Assembly: GCF_902705855.1 (NCBI RefSeq)
Contig: NZ_CACSIJ010000001.1
Span: 659,381 to 720,741, forward strand
Direction: 5' to 3'
DNA length: 61,361 bases
DNA from: Zhongshania aliphaticivorans
Lineage (GTDB): Bacteria > Pseudomonadota > Gammaproteobacteria > Pseudomonadales > Spongiibacteraceae
Shown: in pieces, positions 25,311 to 34,646 of the stretch
How positions within the stretch are numbered: the first letter of the stretch is position 1
Layout: every line of letters begins with the position of its first letter
Program-made: the position numbers and the translations under genes
The notes under the pieces: generated by a model
Seen by the model: only the letters and a program-made list of their open reading frames with translations
Databases searched by the model: none
Told to the model about the DNA's origin: nothing

Positions 25311-26414
25311 TTAAATCTTCAATACCGCCTTAATGCAGCTACCGCTGTGCTGTGCTGATACGGCCGCATTGATGTCGTTAAAATCGAAGGTTTGGCATAG
25401 TTTATCGAAGGGGAATTTACCTTCCATAAACAGATCAACCATGACCGGAATGAATTCAGACGGGATCGCATCACCTTCACAAATTCCTTTAATTTGTACA
25501 CCACACAGCAGCATATTCAAAACACCAAACTCTAAATTTGGTTTATCTGGTTTTGGTACGCCGACCAGACCAATAGTGCCCGCCGCCGCCATCGCATTAT
25601 ATACGGCGGTGATCGCAGACTGCAGCGCAGTGGTATCCAAGGCGTAATCAATGCCATTCGGGCTTATTTCACGCAGCTTTTCCGTTACGTCTTCGCCATT
25701 CATTGGATCGATAACGTGAGTTGCACCTAGCGACAGCGCTAATTCACGACGATTCGCGTGTGGCTCAATGACTACAATCGGATTACAACCTTGTACTACC
25801 GCACCAAGTACGGCACTCAAACCCACTGCACCGCCACCAATAACAGCCACAGCGGAACCCGCTTCGCAGGCAAATGAGCGCATCATGGTGCCCGCACCGG
25901 TTTGAATACCGCAGCCCAAGGGCCCAAGCAGCTCAAGCGGCGCGTCGTTGCGAACTTTAACGACATTATTTTCGTAAGCAATCGCGTAGTTTGCAAAAGA
26001 AGACTGCCCAAAAAAGTGACCAGAAACCCGCTCACCATCTTTGCTTAATGCACTACTGCCGTCAGCACGCATCCCGACCATATTCAGCGGTGCAAAGCTT
26101 TGGCAATAATTGATGTGTTGATGACCGCAGGGCTTACACTGCTCACAATACGTGTAGGACAATACAACGTGGTCACCCGGCTTTACCGACGTCACTTTGC
26201 TGCCGACTTTTTCGACCACACCAGAGCCTTCATGGCCAAGTACGGCGGGCAACTGCGTTGGCAGCTCTTGGTCTCGCGCAGCAATATCGGTATGACATAC
26301 ACCTACGCCGACAATGCGAACTAAGACTTCGTTATCACGGGGATCTTCTAATTCAATCTCTTCAATTGCAAAATCAGCGCCAGATTCACGGGTCACGGCA
26401 GCAGTAATTTTCAT
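25311..26414 (-). CDS. Zinc-dependent aryl/terpenyl alcohol dehydrogenase (XylB/GeoA-like)
   Basis: The 367-residue medium-chain dehydrogenase has the catalytic zinc site GVGVCHTD near 36-43 and GHEGSG near 61, and a structural zinc loop with four cysteines near 90-104 (CEQCKPCGHQHINYC). AVIGGGAVGLSAVLGA near 190 binds NAD. LLGPLGCGIQTGAG near 160 is typical of benzyl alcohol and geraniol dehydrogenases. It should oxidise a primary allylic or benzylic alcohol to the aldehyde, the substrate of the dehydrogenase encoded just upstream. In a p-cymene type pathway this is the cumic alcohol step (CymB role, although CymB itself is an SDR-type enzyme in Pseudomonas, as I recall). Confidence 0.9.
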   Translation of the reverse strand: MKITAAVTRESGADFAIEEIELEDPRDNEVLVRIVGVGVCHTDIAARDQELPTQLPAVLGHEGSGVVEKVGSKVTSVKPGDHVVLSYTYCEQCKPCGHQHINYCQSFAPLNMVGMRADGSSALSKDGERVSGHFFGQSSFANYAIAYENNVVKVRNDAPLELLGPLGCGIQTGAGTMMRSFACEAGSAVAVIGGGAVGLSAVLGAVVQGCNPIVVIEPHANRRELALSLGATHVIDPMNGEDVTEKLREISPNGIDYALDTTALQSAITAVYNAMAAAGTIGLVGVPKPDKPNLEFGVLNMLLCGVQIKGICEGDAIPSEFIPVMVDLFMEGKFPFDKLCQTFDFNDINAAVSAQHSGSCIKAVLKI

Positions 26415-26528
26415 ATTTTTGTCCTGATAATATTTGCGTTAAATGCTCGGCATTCCGCGCAGGATTTTATTATTTACTTCCTGCAGAGCTTGCGCCGCAG
26501 GAAGTAACACTTAGAGGGGTTTTAAAAC

Positions 26529-27998
26529 CTAGTCTAACAATGCGCAAACAGATTTTGATTCGGTGTACATCAATACACCTTCGTCACCCACTTCGCGACC
26601 AACACCTGATTCTTTAAAGCCACCAAACGGCATAGCAGCGTCGACAACAAAGTAGGTATTCAACCAGATAGTGCCAGCATGAATGCCCGCTGCCATTTTA
26701 TGGCAGGTATTCATGTCTTTGCTGTAGATATTAGCCCCCAGACCAAAACGCGTTTTATTCGCCAATGAAATAGCTTCGTCCATGTCTTTAAATTTAGTCG
26801 CTGCCAATACGGGTCCAAAAATCTCTTCATTGAATACGCGCGATTCAGACGTCGCATTCGACAAAATAGTTGGCTCGATAAAGTAACCTTCGCTAGGCAA
26901 GGTTCTGCCAGCTGAGATTGCCTCTGCGCCCTCTTGTTGGCCGATATCGATGTAGCTTTGGATACGCTCTTGCTGCTTTTGATTGATAACGGGGCCAATC
27001 ATGGTAGTTGGATCTTGGCCGTGACCGATAGGCAGCGCCTTAGCAACTTCTGCAATCCCTGCAATGACCGTGTCATAAATAGATTCATGGCACAGTAGAC
27101 GTGAACCAGCAAAGCAGGTTTGCCCAGAGTTAAAGAAGATCGCCATTGCCGCATCGGGAATAGCACGCTCTAGATCGGCATCTGGCATGATGATGGTTGG
27201 TGACTTACCGCCGAGCTCTAAACTTACTCGACGCATATCATTCGCCGCAGTGCGCATAATGTGTTTACCAACCGGCGTAGAGCCAGTGAAGGCAATTTTG
27301 TCGACACCGGGATGAGTAATCAGCGCCTCGCCCGCTTCTTGGCCATTACCGGTAACGATGTTGAGCACGCCCGGTGGTACACCGGCTTCTAACATCAGTT
27401 CGCCCAGACGCAATGCGGTCAAGGAGGTCACTTCAGATGGCTTTAACACCATGGTGCAACCCGCTGCCAATGCAGAGGCGATTTTCCAAGATGCCATTGC
27501 TAAAGGGTAGTTCCACGGCACAATCGCGCCGACGACACCAATGGGCTGACGCAATGTGTAGGCATGATATTGGCGACCATCGCCAGATACCGGCAGGGTT
27601 TTACCGTAAATTTTAGTACACCAGCCTGCCATGTAACGGAACACTTCAACAGAAGAAGGAATATCTACCATCATTGCTAAATGCTTGGGCTTGCCGTTGT
27701 CTAAGCTCTCTAATAGCGCCAGCTCTTCAGCGTGATCTTCGATGGTTTGAGCAACGCGTTCTAATAATTTGCTGCGATCAATAGGACGCATTTTGGCCCA
27801 GCCCGGAGATTCAAAGGCCGCGCGTGCCGCTTTGACAGCAGCATCAACTTCTTCTGCACCACCGGCAGCAATATTAGTAAAGGAACGCCCCGTCGCTGGG
27901 TTAATTACTTCTAGGGTTTGACCACTTTGCGCAAACTTCCAGTCTGAACCAATCAGCATTTTGCCTGAAGGAATCACTGCATCTTCAATAGTATTCAT
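26529..27998 (-). CDS. NAD(P)-dependent aldehyde dehydrogenase
   Basis: The 489-residue enzyme has VVPWNYP-like GAIVPWNYPLAMASWK near 158, FTGSTPVGKHI near 236, the general base in LELGGKSP near 262 and the nucleophile in FFNSGQTCFAGSRL near 290, ending with MPFGGFKESGVGREVG. It is of the betaine/phenylacetaldehyde/cumic aldehyde group and should convert an aldehyde to the carboxylic acid. It sits between the oxygenase reductase and alcohol dehydrogenase genes on the same strand with gaps of about 100 bp, so the three likely act on one side chain. Confidence 0.92.
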   Translation of the reverse strand: MNTIEDAVIPSGKMLIGSDWKFAQSGQTLEVINPATGRSFTNIAAGGAEEVDAAVKAARAAFESPGWAKMRPIDRSKLLERVAQTIEDHAEELALLESLDNGKPKHLAMMVDIPSSVEVFRYMAGWCTKIYGKTLPVSGDGRQYHAYTLRQPIGVVGAIVPWNYPLAMASWKIASALAAGCTMVLKPSEVTSLTALRLGELMLEAGVPPGVLNIVTGNGQEAGEALITHPGVDKIAFTGSTPVGKHIMRTAANDMRRVSLELGGKSPTIIMPDADLERAIPDAAMAIFFNSGQTCFAGSRLLCHESIYDTVIAGIAEVAKALPIGHGQDPTTMIGPVINQKQQERIQSYIDIGQQEGAEAISAGRTLPSEGYFIEPTILSNATSESRVFNEEIFGPVLAATKFKDMDEAISLANKTRFGLGANIYSKDMNTCHKMAAGIHAGTIWLNTYFVVDAAMPFGGFKESGVGREVGDEGVLMYTESKSVCALLD

Positions 27999-28098
27999 AA
28001 TCCGTTCCTGTTCTTATTTAATGAGTTATTAAAACTGTAAATAGCTTAGGCTGAGTGCTTACCAGTATTAAGCGATCAGCGCCAAGCCGCACCCAACT

Positions 28099-29166
28099 TT
28101 AGTTTTGTCGCGAAAGACCGTGGCTTGCATCCAAAAACTTATCAGCATGAATATTCTCTGGGGTAATACCCAGCTTTAATACCGTGTCTGTCACGGCATC
28201 GATCATTGGCGGCGGCCCACACAAGTAAACTTGCGTTTCATTAGACAAATACTGAGCGGCAACTTGCTCGATAGCCATGTTCACAAACCCAGTGTGGCCG
28301 GTCCAGCCGCTGTCCTCTGGCTCATTTGACAGTACCGGCACAAACGTAAACGCGCCGTCCCATTTAGCGGCAATTTCCTCAATACGCTCTAAACAGTACA
28401 AGTCTTCTTGGGTACGAGCCCCAAACAGCATAATGCACGGGCGACCCAAGGGCGATTTAGCCGCCTGTTCGAGTAAACTTACAATAGGCGCCAAACCACT
28501 ACCACCACCCACACAAATAATGGGGGCCTTGCCATCGCGCAACCAGAAGTTACCCGAGGGCCCATGGACTTTCACGTTCTTACTGTCGAGCTTCCCGTCA
28601 AACAACATGCCCGTAAACTCACCGCCTGGCACTTGTCGAATAAATAGCTCAATTTCTCGGCAACCGTCTTCAGCTGGTGGCAAGGCGAAAGAATAAGAGC
28701 GTGCGGCAAGGCCTTCATCGACCTCTAATTGCACATATTGACCCGCATCAAACCAAATTGGCCTATCCAGCAAAATGGTCACTTTCTTAGTGTCGTGGGT
28801 GAGATTTTCAGTCTTAATGATCTTGCCGTCATAATCTTCCGGCGGGTGCAGCTGCTTTAACTCGAAATTTGGAATATTGAGGGTGACATCGCTTTTCAGT
28901 GCACTTTGACACGTTAATATAATGCCGCTCTGCAATTCATCGGCTTCCAAAACATACGCAAAATCAGTTAATTCTTTGATTTTACCTTCGGCCAACTTGC
29001 ACTTGCAGCTACCGCAGGTCCCAACCGTGCAGCTGTGCGGCATGGCATAGCCATGGGAAAGCCCCGCTTCTAGCACTGATTGGCCAGGCTTTACCTCGAA
29101 GCTCACGCCTGCCGGTAATATTGTGACCGTCCTAGGGGAGGGTTTTAGAAAATCAAAAAGTGCCAC
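28099..29166 (-). CDS. Oxygenase reductase: plant-type [2Fe-2S] ferredoxin fused to FAD/NAD(P) domain
   Basis: The 355-residue protein starts with a plant-type ferredoxin domain (CTVGTCGSCKC near 46-56 and C near 85 in LTCQSA). Then come the flavin-binding RSYSFALPP near 170 and the nucleotide-binding CVGGGSGLAPIVSLLE near 233 and YLCGPPPMID near 320. This is the layout of DmpP/XylA/CymAb-type reductases. No hydroxylase gene lies beside it. It could feed a membrane hydroxylase encoded elsewhere, or supply the Rieske ferredoxin of the dioxygenase at 4.2-6.0 kb, which lacks a reductase in its own operon. First gene of the 29166-25311 operon. Confidence 0.9.
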   Translation of the reverse strand: MALFDFLKPSPRTVTILPAGVSFEVKPGQSVLEAGLSHGYAMPHSCTVGTCGSCKCKLAEGKIKELTDFAYVLEADELQSGIILTCQSALKSDVTLNIPNFELKQLHPPEDYDGKIIKTENLTHDTKKVTILLDRPIWFDAGQYVQLEVDEGLAARSYSFALPPAEDGCREIELFIRQVPGGEFTGMLFDGKLDSKNVKVHGPSGNFWLRDGKAPIICVGGGSGLAPIVSLLEQAAKSPLGRPCIMLFGARTQEDLYCLERIEEIAAKWDGAFTFVPVLSNEPEDSGWTGHTGFVNMAIEQVAAQYLSNETQVYLCGPPPMIDAVTDTVLKLGITPENIHADKFLDASHGLSRQN

Positions 29167-29521
29167 ACCTTACTCCTGACCATCAGCGCAAAAATAAGCC
29201 ACTACTGATCTGCTCATTAATAATTAGGTTTATAGGGTTAATATAAGTAAGCGTACTTTTTATGTCAACACGAACTGACGTAAATTCAATATAGTCCAAC
29301 ACAGCCACCCTGCAGCGAAATTACCCTTCTTAATAAAGTAGCGGTATGTCGTAACGCCCCGTCAAAATGCACTTTGGCGAGTTGCCAGCCAACATATATT
29401 TATGCATACTATAAGCTAGCGTATAAAATTCAAACCAAGACAATTCGGGCATTACAATTCAGCGCCACAGCATTCCTTATCAATGCTAAGCCCTTGTAAT
29501 ACGCGCAACCTAGGACCCAGT
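29167..29521. promoter_or_regulatory. Divergent promoter region between reductase and MDR operons
   Basis: A 355-bp AT-rich gap between divergent operons with no reading frame that I trust. It contains the inverted repeat AAGTA-AGCG-TACTT at 29245-29258, facing the reductase gene, and TATGCATACT at 29401-29410, facing the MDR gene. Similar AGTAYRCATR-like words occur in the divergent region at 45305-45503, so these may be binding sites for a common regulator. This is pattern matching by eye only. Confidence 0.4.
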
Positions 29522-30535
29522 ATGAGCCAACTGATCAACTCGCAGGTTTTATTAAACTCACGCCCTAAGGGTATACCTCAGGCTGAGAATTTCACCATAG
29601 CCACCAGTCCTGTCGTTGCGCCGCAAGATGGCGAAGTGCTTATACGCAATCGCTACCTTTCAGTAGAGCCAGCCATGCGGGGCTGGATCTGTGACGCCGG
29701 CAACTATTCAGAGCCCGTCGGCATCAATACTGTCATGCGCTCGCTTGCGGTTGGCGAAATCGTCGAATCTAAAGACCCTGCCTATAAAGTCGGCCAGCAT
29801 GTGTTGGGTATGTTTGGTTGGCAAGACTATGCCACCATACCTGCATCCGGTATAGACCGCGTTATCGACACCAGCAAATTACCCATGTCTACCGCACTCG
29901 GCATTTTGGGCATTAACGGTTTGGCGGCTTACTTTGCATTACTTGAGGTTGGCCTACCCAAGGCTGGCGACACCGTACTGGTGTCCACCGCAGCCGGCTC
30001 GGTAGGCTCCTGTGTTGCGCAAATTGCCAAAATTAAGGGCTGCAAAACCATTGGCATTACCAGTAGCCCCGAAAAGGTTGAGCTTTGCATTAATGAGTTT
30101 GGCTACGACAAGGCCGTCAATTACAACTCGCCTAGCTTTGCCGAAGATCTCGCCAGCGCCTGCACTGACGGCGTAGACGTGTATTTTGACAACACCTCCG
30201 GCCGCATTAGCGATGCCGCATTAACACTGCTCAATCAACGCGCACGTGTCGTTATTTGCGGCACCGCATCTATATCTCAATGGGACCCGATCCCACACGG
30301 CCCACGCGTCGAACGCCACATGCTCGTCAAGCGTGCGCGCATGGAAGGTTTCGTTATTTTTGATTACGCCGACCGCTATCACGAAGGTGTCAGTCAACTT
30401 AGCGAGTGGATACTCGAAGGTCGACTACACTACAGAGAAGAAATTAAACACGGCATCGAAGAAGCCCCAGATTCAATTGCCGCGCTGTATCGTGGCGACA
30501 ACCTTGGCAAACGCCTGATTAAATTAGCTGACTAA
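29522..30535 (+). CDS. MDR-family NADP-dependent oxidoreductase (CurA/prostaglandin-reductase-like)
   Basis: A 337-residue medium-chain reductase lacking zinc ligands. Marks are VEPAMRGWI near 46, MFGWQDYA near 92, and the nucleotide site STAAGSVGSCVAQIAKIKG near 155-173, with YFDNTSG and CGTASIS typical of zinc-free double-bond reductases such as CurA and PTGR. It would reduce an alpha,beta-unsaturated carbonyl with NADPH. The ATG at 29522 is preferred over an in-frame ATG 13 codons upstream because homologues start near MSQLINSQVLL. First gene of a four-gene plus-strand operon ending at 33854. Confidence 0.87.
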   Translation: MSQLINSQVLLNSRPKGIPQAENFTIATSPVVAPQDGEVLIRNRYLSVEPAMRGWICDAGNYSEPVGINTVMRSLAVGEIVESKDPAYKVGQHVLGMFGWQDYATIPASGIDRVIDTSKLPMSTALGILGINGLAAYFALLEVGLPKAGDTVLVSTAAGSVGSCVAQIAKIKGCKTIGITSSPEKVELCINEFGYDKAVNYNSPSFAEDLASACTDGVDVYFDNTSGRISDAALTLLNQRARVVICGTASISQWDPIPHGPRVERHMLVKRARMEGFVIFDYADRYHEGVSQLSEWILEGRLHYREEIKHGIEEAPDSIAALYRGDNLGKRLIKLAD

Positions 30536-30564
30536 TATCATCGTCAACACAGAGAGATAACATC

Positions 30565-31446
30565 ATGTTTAAAGACTCAACACTAGCTAGCAAACGCGTA
30601 CTCATCACTGGCGGCGGCACCGGCCTCGGCAAAGAAATCGCGAAAGGCCTTTTAAGCTACGGCGCAGAAGTCTATATCTGTGGTCGCCGAGAATCTGTAT
30701 TACAAGAGACCGTCGCTGAGCTTTCAAAAATTGGCTCAGGCAAAATTCAATACCGCGTAACTGACATTCGCGACCCCGACGCGATTGAAGCAATGGTTGC
30801 CTCTATTTGGGAAGAAGGCCCCCTAACCGGCCTGATCAATAATGCCGCCGCTAACTTTATTTCCCCCACTAAAGATCTATCGCCACGCGGTTATCAAGCC
30901 ATTCGCTCTACCGTTATGGACGGCGCGTTTTACACCGTGCTCGCTATCGGTAAGCGCTGGATAAAAGAAGGCATTAAAGGCTCTATCGTTAGCAACTTGG
31001 TAACCTGGGTGTGGACCGGCTCAGCCTATGTCGTACCGTCAGCCATGGCCAAAACCGCCATAGACTCAATGACTAAATCACTCGCTGTTGAATGGGGACG
31101 CTACGGCATTCGCGTTAACGCCGTTGCACCCGGCCCATTCCCAACCGAAGGCGCATGGGACAAACTCAACCCCACCGGCACATCAACCGGCGCCACTGAC
31201 GCAAGCACTGTACCGATGGGCCGCTACGGCGAAATGCAAGAACTCGCCAACCTGATGACCTTCTTACAAGCTGACGGCTGTGACTACATCACCGGTCAAA
31301 CCATTGGTATCGACGGCGGCCACCATCTTGCCGCACCGAGCACCTTCGCAAGCTTAGGCAGCTGGTCCGACGAAGATTGGTCGTCTGTTCGCGATTCAAT
31401 TAAGTCCTCCGCTGAAAAAGAAAAATCTCAGCGTAGCGTTGGTTAA
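30565..31446 (+). CDS. SDR-family reductase (2,4-dienoyl-CoA reductase-like)
   Basis: A 293-residue SDR with TGGGTGLGKEIA near 16-27 and NNAAANF near 92. The expected Tyr-x3-Lys is not obvious: SAYVVPSAMAKTAID has the serine-lysine pattern found in peroxisomal-type 2,4-dienoyl-CoA reductases, which lack the catalytic tyrosine. The C-terminus has GQTIGIDGGHHL. This supports a role in removing double bonds from an acyl-CoA rather than in alcohol oxidation. It follows the MDR gene by 29 bp and is probably in the same operon. The exact substrate is unknown. Confidence 0.8.
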   Translation: MFKDSTLASKRVLITGGGTGLGKEIAKGLLSYGAEVYICGRRESVLQETVAELSKIGSGKIQYRVTDIRDPDAIEAMVASIWEEGPLTGLINNAAANFISPTKDLSPRGYQAIRSTVMDGAFYTVLAIGKRWIKEGIKGSIVSNLVTWVWTGSAYVVPSAMAKTAIDSMTKSLAVEWGRYGIRVNAVAPGPFPTEGAWDKLNPTGTSTGATDASTVPMGRYGEMQELANLMTFLQADGCDYITGQTIGIDGGHHLAAPSTFASLGSWSDEDWSSVRDSIKSSAEKEKSQRSVG

Positions 31447-31476
31447 GCTACACACCTTTATTTGGAGAAAAAAATA

Positions 31477-32265
31477 ATGGAACTGGAATCCTTTTTATTT
31501 GAGATTCGCAATAACGTCGGGCACATCACCTTAAATCAGCCAGACCGCGGCAATCCGTTTGACGCAAGGTTCTGCCGAGAGTTTAAAGAAATTGCTAACG
31601 AGTGCGACGAGAACCCCGAAGTTCGCGCCGTACTCATTAACTCAAATGGACCGTATTTCAGTGTTGGCGGCGATCTCAAAACCTTTCTTGGTAATCGCGA
31701 TGGATTACCAAGATTTATTAAGTCTGCCACCAGCGACCTCCACTCGGGTGTATCGCGCCTAGCTCGTGGTGATGCACCGGTAATACTGGCATGCGACACG
31801 CTTGCTGCTGGCGGTGCAGTCGCACTCGTTGCCGCAGCAGATTATGCTCTGCTAAGCGAAAAGGCGAGCGTTTACGCCGCATTTAGCGGTATCGGCTTTT
31901 CTTGCGACAGCGGCTCCTCATATTTTATGCCGCGCCGCGTGGGCCAACGCAAAGCCTTCGATTTTTATCTTAGAAATCAAAAATGGTCTGCGGAACAATG
32001 CCTAGAATACGGCCTAGCTAGCGAGATCATTCCAAGCGCGCAACTCGCCGAACAAGCACTTGCACTGGCAGAAGAACTGGCACAAGGCCCAACCTATACA
32101 TATGGGAAAATTAAAAACTTATTCCACTCCAGCCAAGAAAACACTCTAGAGGCACAGCTCGAGCAGGAAGCCCGCGCCCTCGCTGACTGCACCCGACGCG
32201 ACGATACTTGGAATGCCGTCAACTCTGTTGCGAAAAAGCAAAAACCCATTTTTAATTACAACTAA
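31477..32265 (+). CDS. Crotonase-family enoyl-CoA isomerase/hydratase (PaaG-like active site)
   Basis: A 262-residue crotonase. The oxyanion region reads SVGGDLKTF near 63, but the usual two glutamates are replaced: AAGGAVALVAAAD near 105 and FSGIGFSCDSGSSYFMPRRVG near 130, which carries an aspartate as in PaaG-type and delta3-delta2 enoyl-CoA isomerases. It is therefore more likely to be an isomerase than a hydratase. The ATG at 31477 has GGAG ten bases upstream; an in-frame TTG five codons earlier overlaps that site. It lies between the SDR and CoA ligase genes of the operon. Confidence 0.83.
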   Translation: MELESFLFEIRNNVGHITLNQPDRGNPFDARFCREFKEIANECDENPEVRAVLINSNGPYFSVGGDLKTFLGNRDGLPRFIKSATSDLHSGVSRLARGDAPVILACDTLAAGGAVALVAAADYALLSEKASVYAAFSGIGFSCDSGSSYFMPRRVGQRKAFDFYLRNQKWSAEQCLEYGLASEIIPSAQLAEQALALAEELAQGPTYTYGKIKNLFHSSQENTLEAQLEQEARALADCTRRDDTWNAVNSVAKKQKPIFNYN

Positions 32266-32285
32266 ATAACAAGAGACCAAATATC

Positions 32286-33854
32286 ATGTGGCCCTATCCC
32301 GAGATTAAAAACGTTGCGGATATCGTTCGTTACAACGCTAAGAATTATAGCGACAAACCCGGCACCATATTTTGCGATCACACGCTGAGCTGGGCAGACA
32401 TTGACGAACTCTCAAACCGCATGGCTAATGGCTTCCGTGCAGAGAACGTCGACGCAAAGGATCGTGTGCTTTATTTTGCAGGCAATGCAGACGATTACTT
32501 TTTAACAATCTACGCATCTGCAAAAATTGGCGCAGCTTTTATTCCGCTTAACTGGCGTTTATGCGTAGCAGAAATTGCCGCCATCGTTGAAGATAGCGCG
32601 CCCAAAATAGCCCTAGTAGACCTAATTTACAAAGACACCTGGGACGAAGTTCAAAGCAAGCTCCCGCAAGCTATCAAAACGATTTACATTGATCCTGCCA
32701 AAAAGGCCAATAATCCATTTTGGCAATGGGCATCAAATTTTGAAAGCACTGATCCAAACTATGTTTGTGAAGGTGACAGCACGGCGTGGCAGATTTACAC
32801 TTCCGGCACCACCGGTGCACCCAAAGGCGTAGAACTAACTCACGCCGGCATAATGAATATGCGCCTGTGTGAGCATTTTGAGCCTGCCTACACTTGGGGA
32901 GAAACTGATCGCTACCTATTTTGCGTCCCCAGCTTTCACCTTCTCGGACTCGGGCTGTCCATGCAGGCCATGTACAACGGCGCCTGCGTCTTAATAGCGC
33001 CGCAATTTGACCCCGAAAAAGTTCTGACACTTATAAATACCCACAAACCAACACTAATGGGCTTGGCGCCGGTAATGATCCAGTTCCTGCTGGACCACCC
33101 TAGTGCCGCGACCACTGACTTCAGTGGAATACGCGAGATTCTGTATGCAGGTTCCCCCATTTCCAAAGGGCTACTCAAGCGTGCAATCGAAGCCATTCCC
33201 TGCAAATTCATGCAGTTTTACGGCGCGACCGAGTCTGGCGGTGCCATCACCCTGCTACGACCAGACGACCACGATTTAGACAATGATAGTATTTTAACGT
33301 CCTGCGGTAAGCCGCTTCCGTTAATTGATATGAAAATTATCGATGCCGAAGGTAATTCACTGCCCGCCAATGCTCCTGGAGAAATGGTGATTCGCGCGCC
33401 ATCCATCACTAAAGGCTATTGGAATAAGCCCGAAGCATGGAAGGACGTGTACGAAAATGGCTGGTATAAAACCGGCGACGTTGGCTACTACGATGATAAC
33501 GGCTATTTTTATTTGATCGACCGAGCTAAAGACATGATCGTCAGCGGTGGCGAAAATATCTATTGCTCGGAAGTCGAAAACTGCTTATCGCTGCACGGCG
33601 CCGTTGCTGCTGCAGCCATCATTGGTGTACCCAGCGAAAAATGGGGTGAGGAAGTAAAAGCATTCATCATGTTAAAGCCTGGGCAATCCACCACTGATGC
33701 AGAACTAATTGCACATTGTAAAGCCAGCCTAGCCGGCTACAAATGTCCAAAGAGTATTGAGTTTGTCAGCGACTTCCCTCGCACTGGTGCCGGCAAAGTC
33801 TCTAAAAAAGATCTTCGCGCACCCTACTGGGAAGGCCAAGAACGTTCCGTGTAA
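32286..33854 (+). CDS. Acyl-CoA synthetase, AMP-forming (class I adenylate-forming)
   Basis: The 522-residue ligase has YTSGTTGAPKGVELTHAG near 170-187, the QFYGATESGG region near 312, YKTGDVGYYDDNGYF near 395 and a C-terminal KVSKKDLR lysine motif near 508. It belongs to the FadD/medium-chain ligase group. As last gene of the operon it probably makes the CoA thioester on which the SDR, crotonase and MDR enzymes, and possibly BadH/BadI, act. A ring carboxylate or terpenoid acid is a reasonable but unproved substrate. A bidirectional terminator follows. Confidence 0.9.
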   Translation: MWPYPEIKNVADIVRYNAKNYSDKPGTIFCDHTLSWADIDELSNRMANGFRAENVDAKDRVLYFAGNADDYFLTIYASAKIGAAFIPLNWRLCVAEIAAIVEDSAPKIALVDLIYKDTWDEVQSKLPQAIKTIYIDPAKKANNPFWQWASNFESTDPNYVCEGDSTAWQIYTSGTTGAPKGVELTHAGIMNMRLCEHFEPAYTWGETDRYLFCVPSFHLLGLGLSMQAMYNGACVLIAPQFDPEKVLTLINTHKPTLMGLAPVMIQFLLDHPSAATTDFSGIREILYAGSPISKGLLKRAIEAIPCKFMQFYGATESGGAITLLRPDDHDLDNDSILTSCGKPLPLIDMKIIDAEGNSLPANAPGEMVIRAPSITKGYWNKPEAWKDVYENGWYKTGDVGYYDDNGYFYLIDRAKDMIVSGGENIYCSEVENCLSLHGAVAAAAIIGVPSEKWGEEVKAFIMLKPGQSTTDAELIAHCKASLAGYKCPKSIEFVSDFPRTGAGKVSKKDLRAPYWEGQERSV

Positions 33855-33870
33855 GTAAACATGTAGGCAA

Positions 33871-33909
33871 AAAAAATGCCCGCCAACTCTAAGAGTTGCG
33901 GGCATTTTT
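33871..33909. terminator. Bidirectional terminator between convergent operons
   Basis: The stem AAAAATGCCCGC / GCGGGCATTTTT, extended by AACTC/GAGTT around a TAA loop, is preceded by a run of A and followed by a run of T. It can stop transcription from both the CoA ligase operon and the convergent MarR gene. Confidence 0.92.
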
Positions 33910-33931
33910 CTTACTACTTAGAACAGAAAGG

Positions 33932-34438
33932 CTAACCAATCTTACCCTTCATCTTGTCTAAATTTTTATTCAACTTTCTTAACATCTCAACGCAGCCACG
34001 AACTTCATCTACCGATATACCTTGTAGCATATCTTCGTTCGCCTGAACCGTTAGCACACGCATTTCTTTAATAACACGGCGCCCTTCTGGCGTAAGATGT
34101 ATGCGCTTAATCCGGCGATCATTTGCATCTGCACGACGCTCAACCATACCCACATCTTGTAAGCGGTCAATCAAGCCACCCAAAGTAACCTTACCCAAAC
34201 CCATCTCATCAGCCAGATCAGACTGGGGCACACCATCACGACGCGACAGATAAGCCATTGCCCACGCCTGTGACCGAGTAACCTTTAAGGGTTTAAATAA
34301 ATCGTCAATGACGATACGACGAAGCCGAGCGGCGTCATGAATAATAAATCCCAAACGCAAAACCAAATCTTCCTCAGACTCGAGAAAGTCATTTGATAGT
34401 GCAGCGTCATACCCTAGCGACTTCCCTTTTGCAGCCAT
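33932..34438 (-). CDS. MarR-family transcriptional regulator
   Basis: A 168-residue winged-helix regulator with VTRSQAWAMAYLSRRDGVPQ near 53 and the recognition region LADEMGLGKVTLGGLIDRLQDVGMVERRADANDRR near 74-108, where the DxRxxR wing is clear. MarR proteins of this kind respond to aromatic acids or acyl-CoAs in catabolic operons. It is convergent with the CoA ligase operon and divergent from the acetoacetyl-CoA synthetase gene. The ATG at 34438 has GAGG six bases upstream; an ATG four codons earlier is less likely. Confidence 0.9.
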   Translation of the reverse strand: MAAKGKSLGYDAALSNDFLESEEDLVLRLGFIIHDAARLRRIVIDDLFKPLKVTRSQAWAMAYLSRRDGVPQSDLADEMGLGKVTLGGLIDRLQDVGMVERRADANDRRIKRIHLTPEGRRVIKEMRVLTVQANEDMLQGISVDEVRGCVEMLRKLNKNLDKMKGKIG

Positions 34439-34620
34439 CACCGACCTCATATCGTGTATATATCAAAATATTAACTATAACTATGCTAATCATACACTAT
34501 ATAGACATAGCACAAATAAGATTAATGAATCTGTAATATTACAATACGGCAGGCAACCATTATCGCCACTACCTGCCGCGCTAGAAGCCACCTACTAACG
34601 CAGAGACACCTATCGAAATT

Positions 34621-34646
34621 AAAAAAAAGGCCGCTATAAAGCGGCC
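34621..34646 (-). terminator. Minus-strand terminator inside a divergent intergenic region
   Basis: GGCCGC (34629-34634) and GCGGCC (34641-34646) form a 6-bp GC stem with loop TATAAA, followed on the minus strand by eight T. No minus-strand gene precedes it. Confidence 0.65.
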
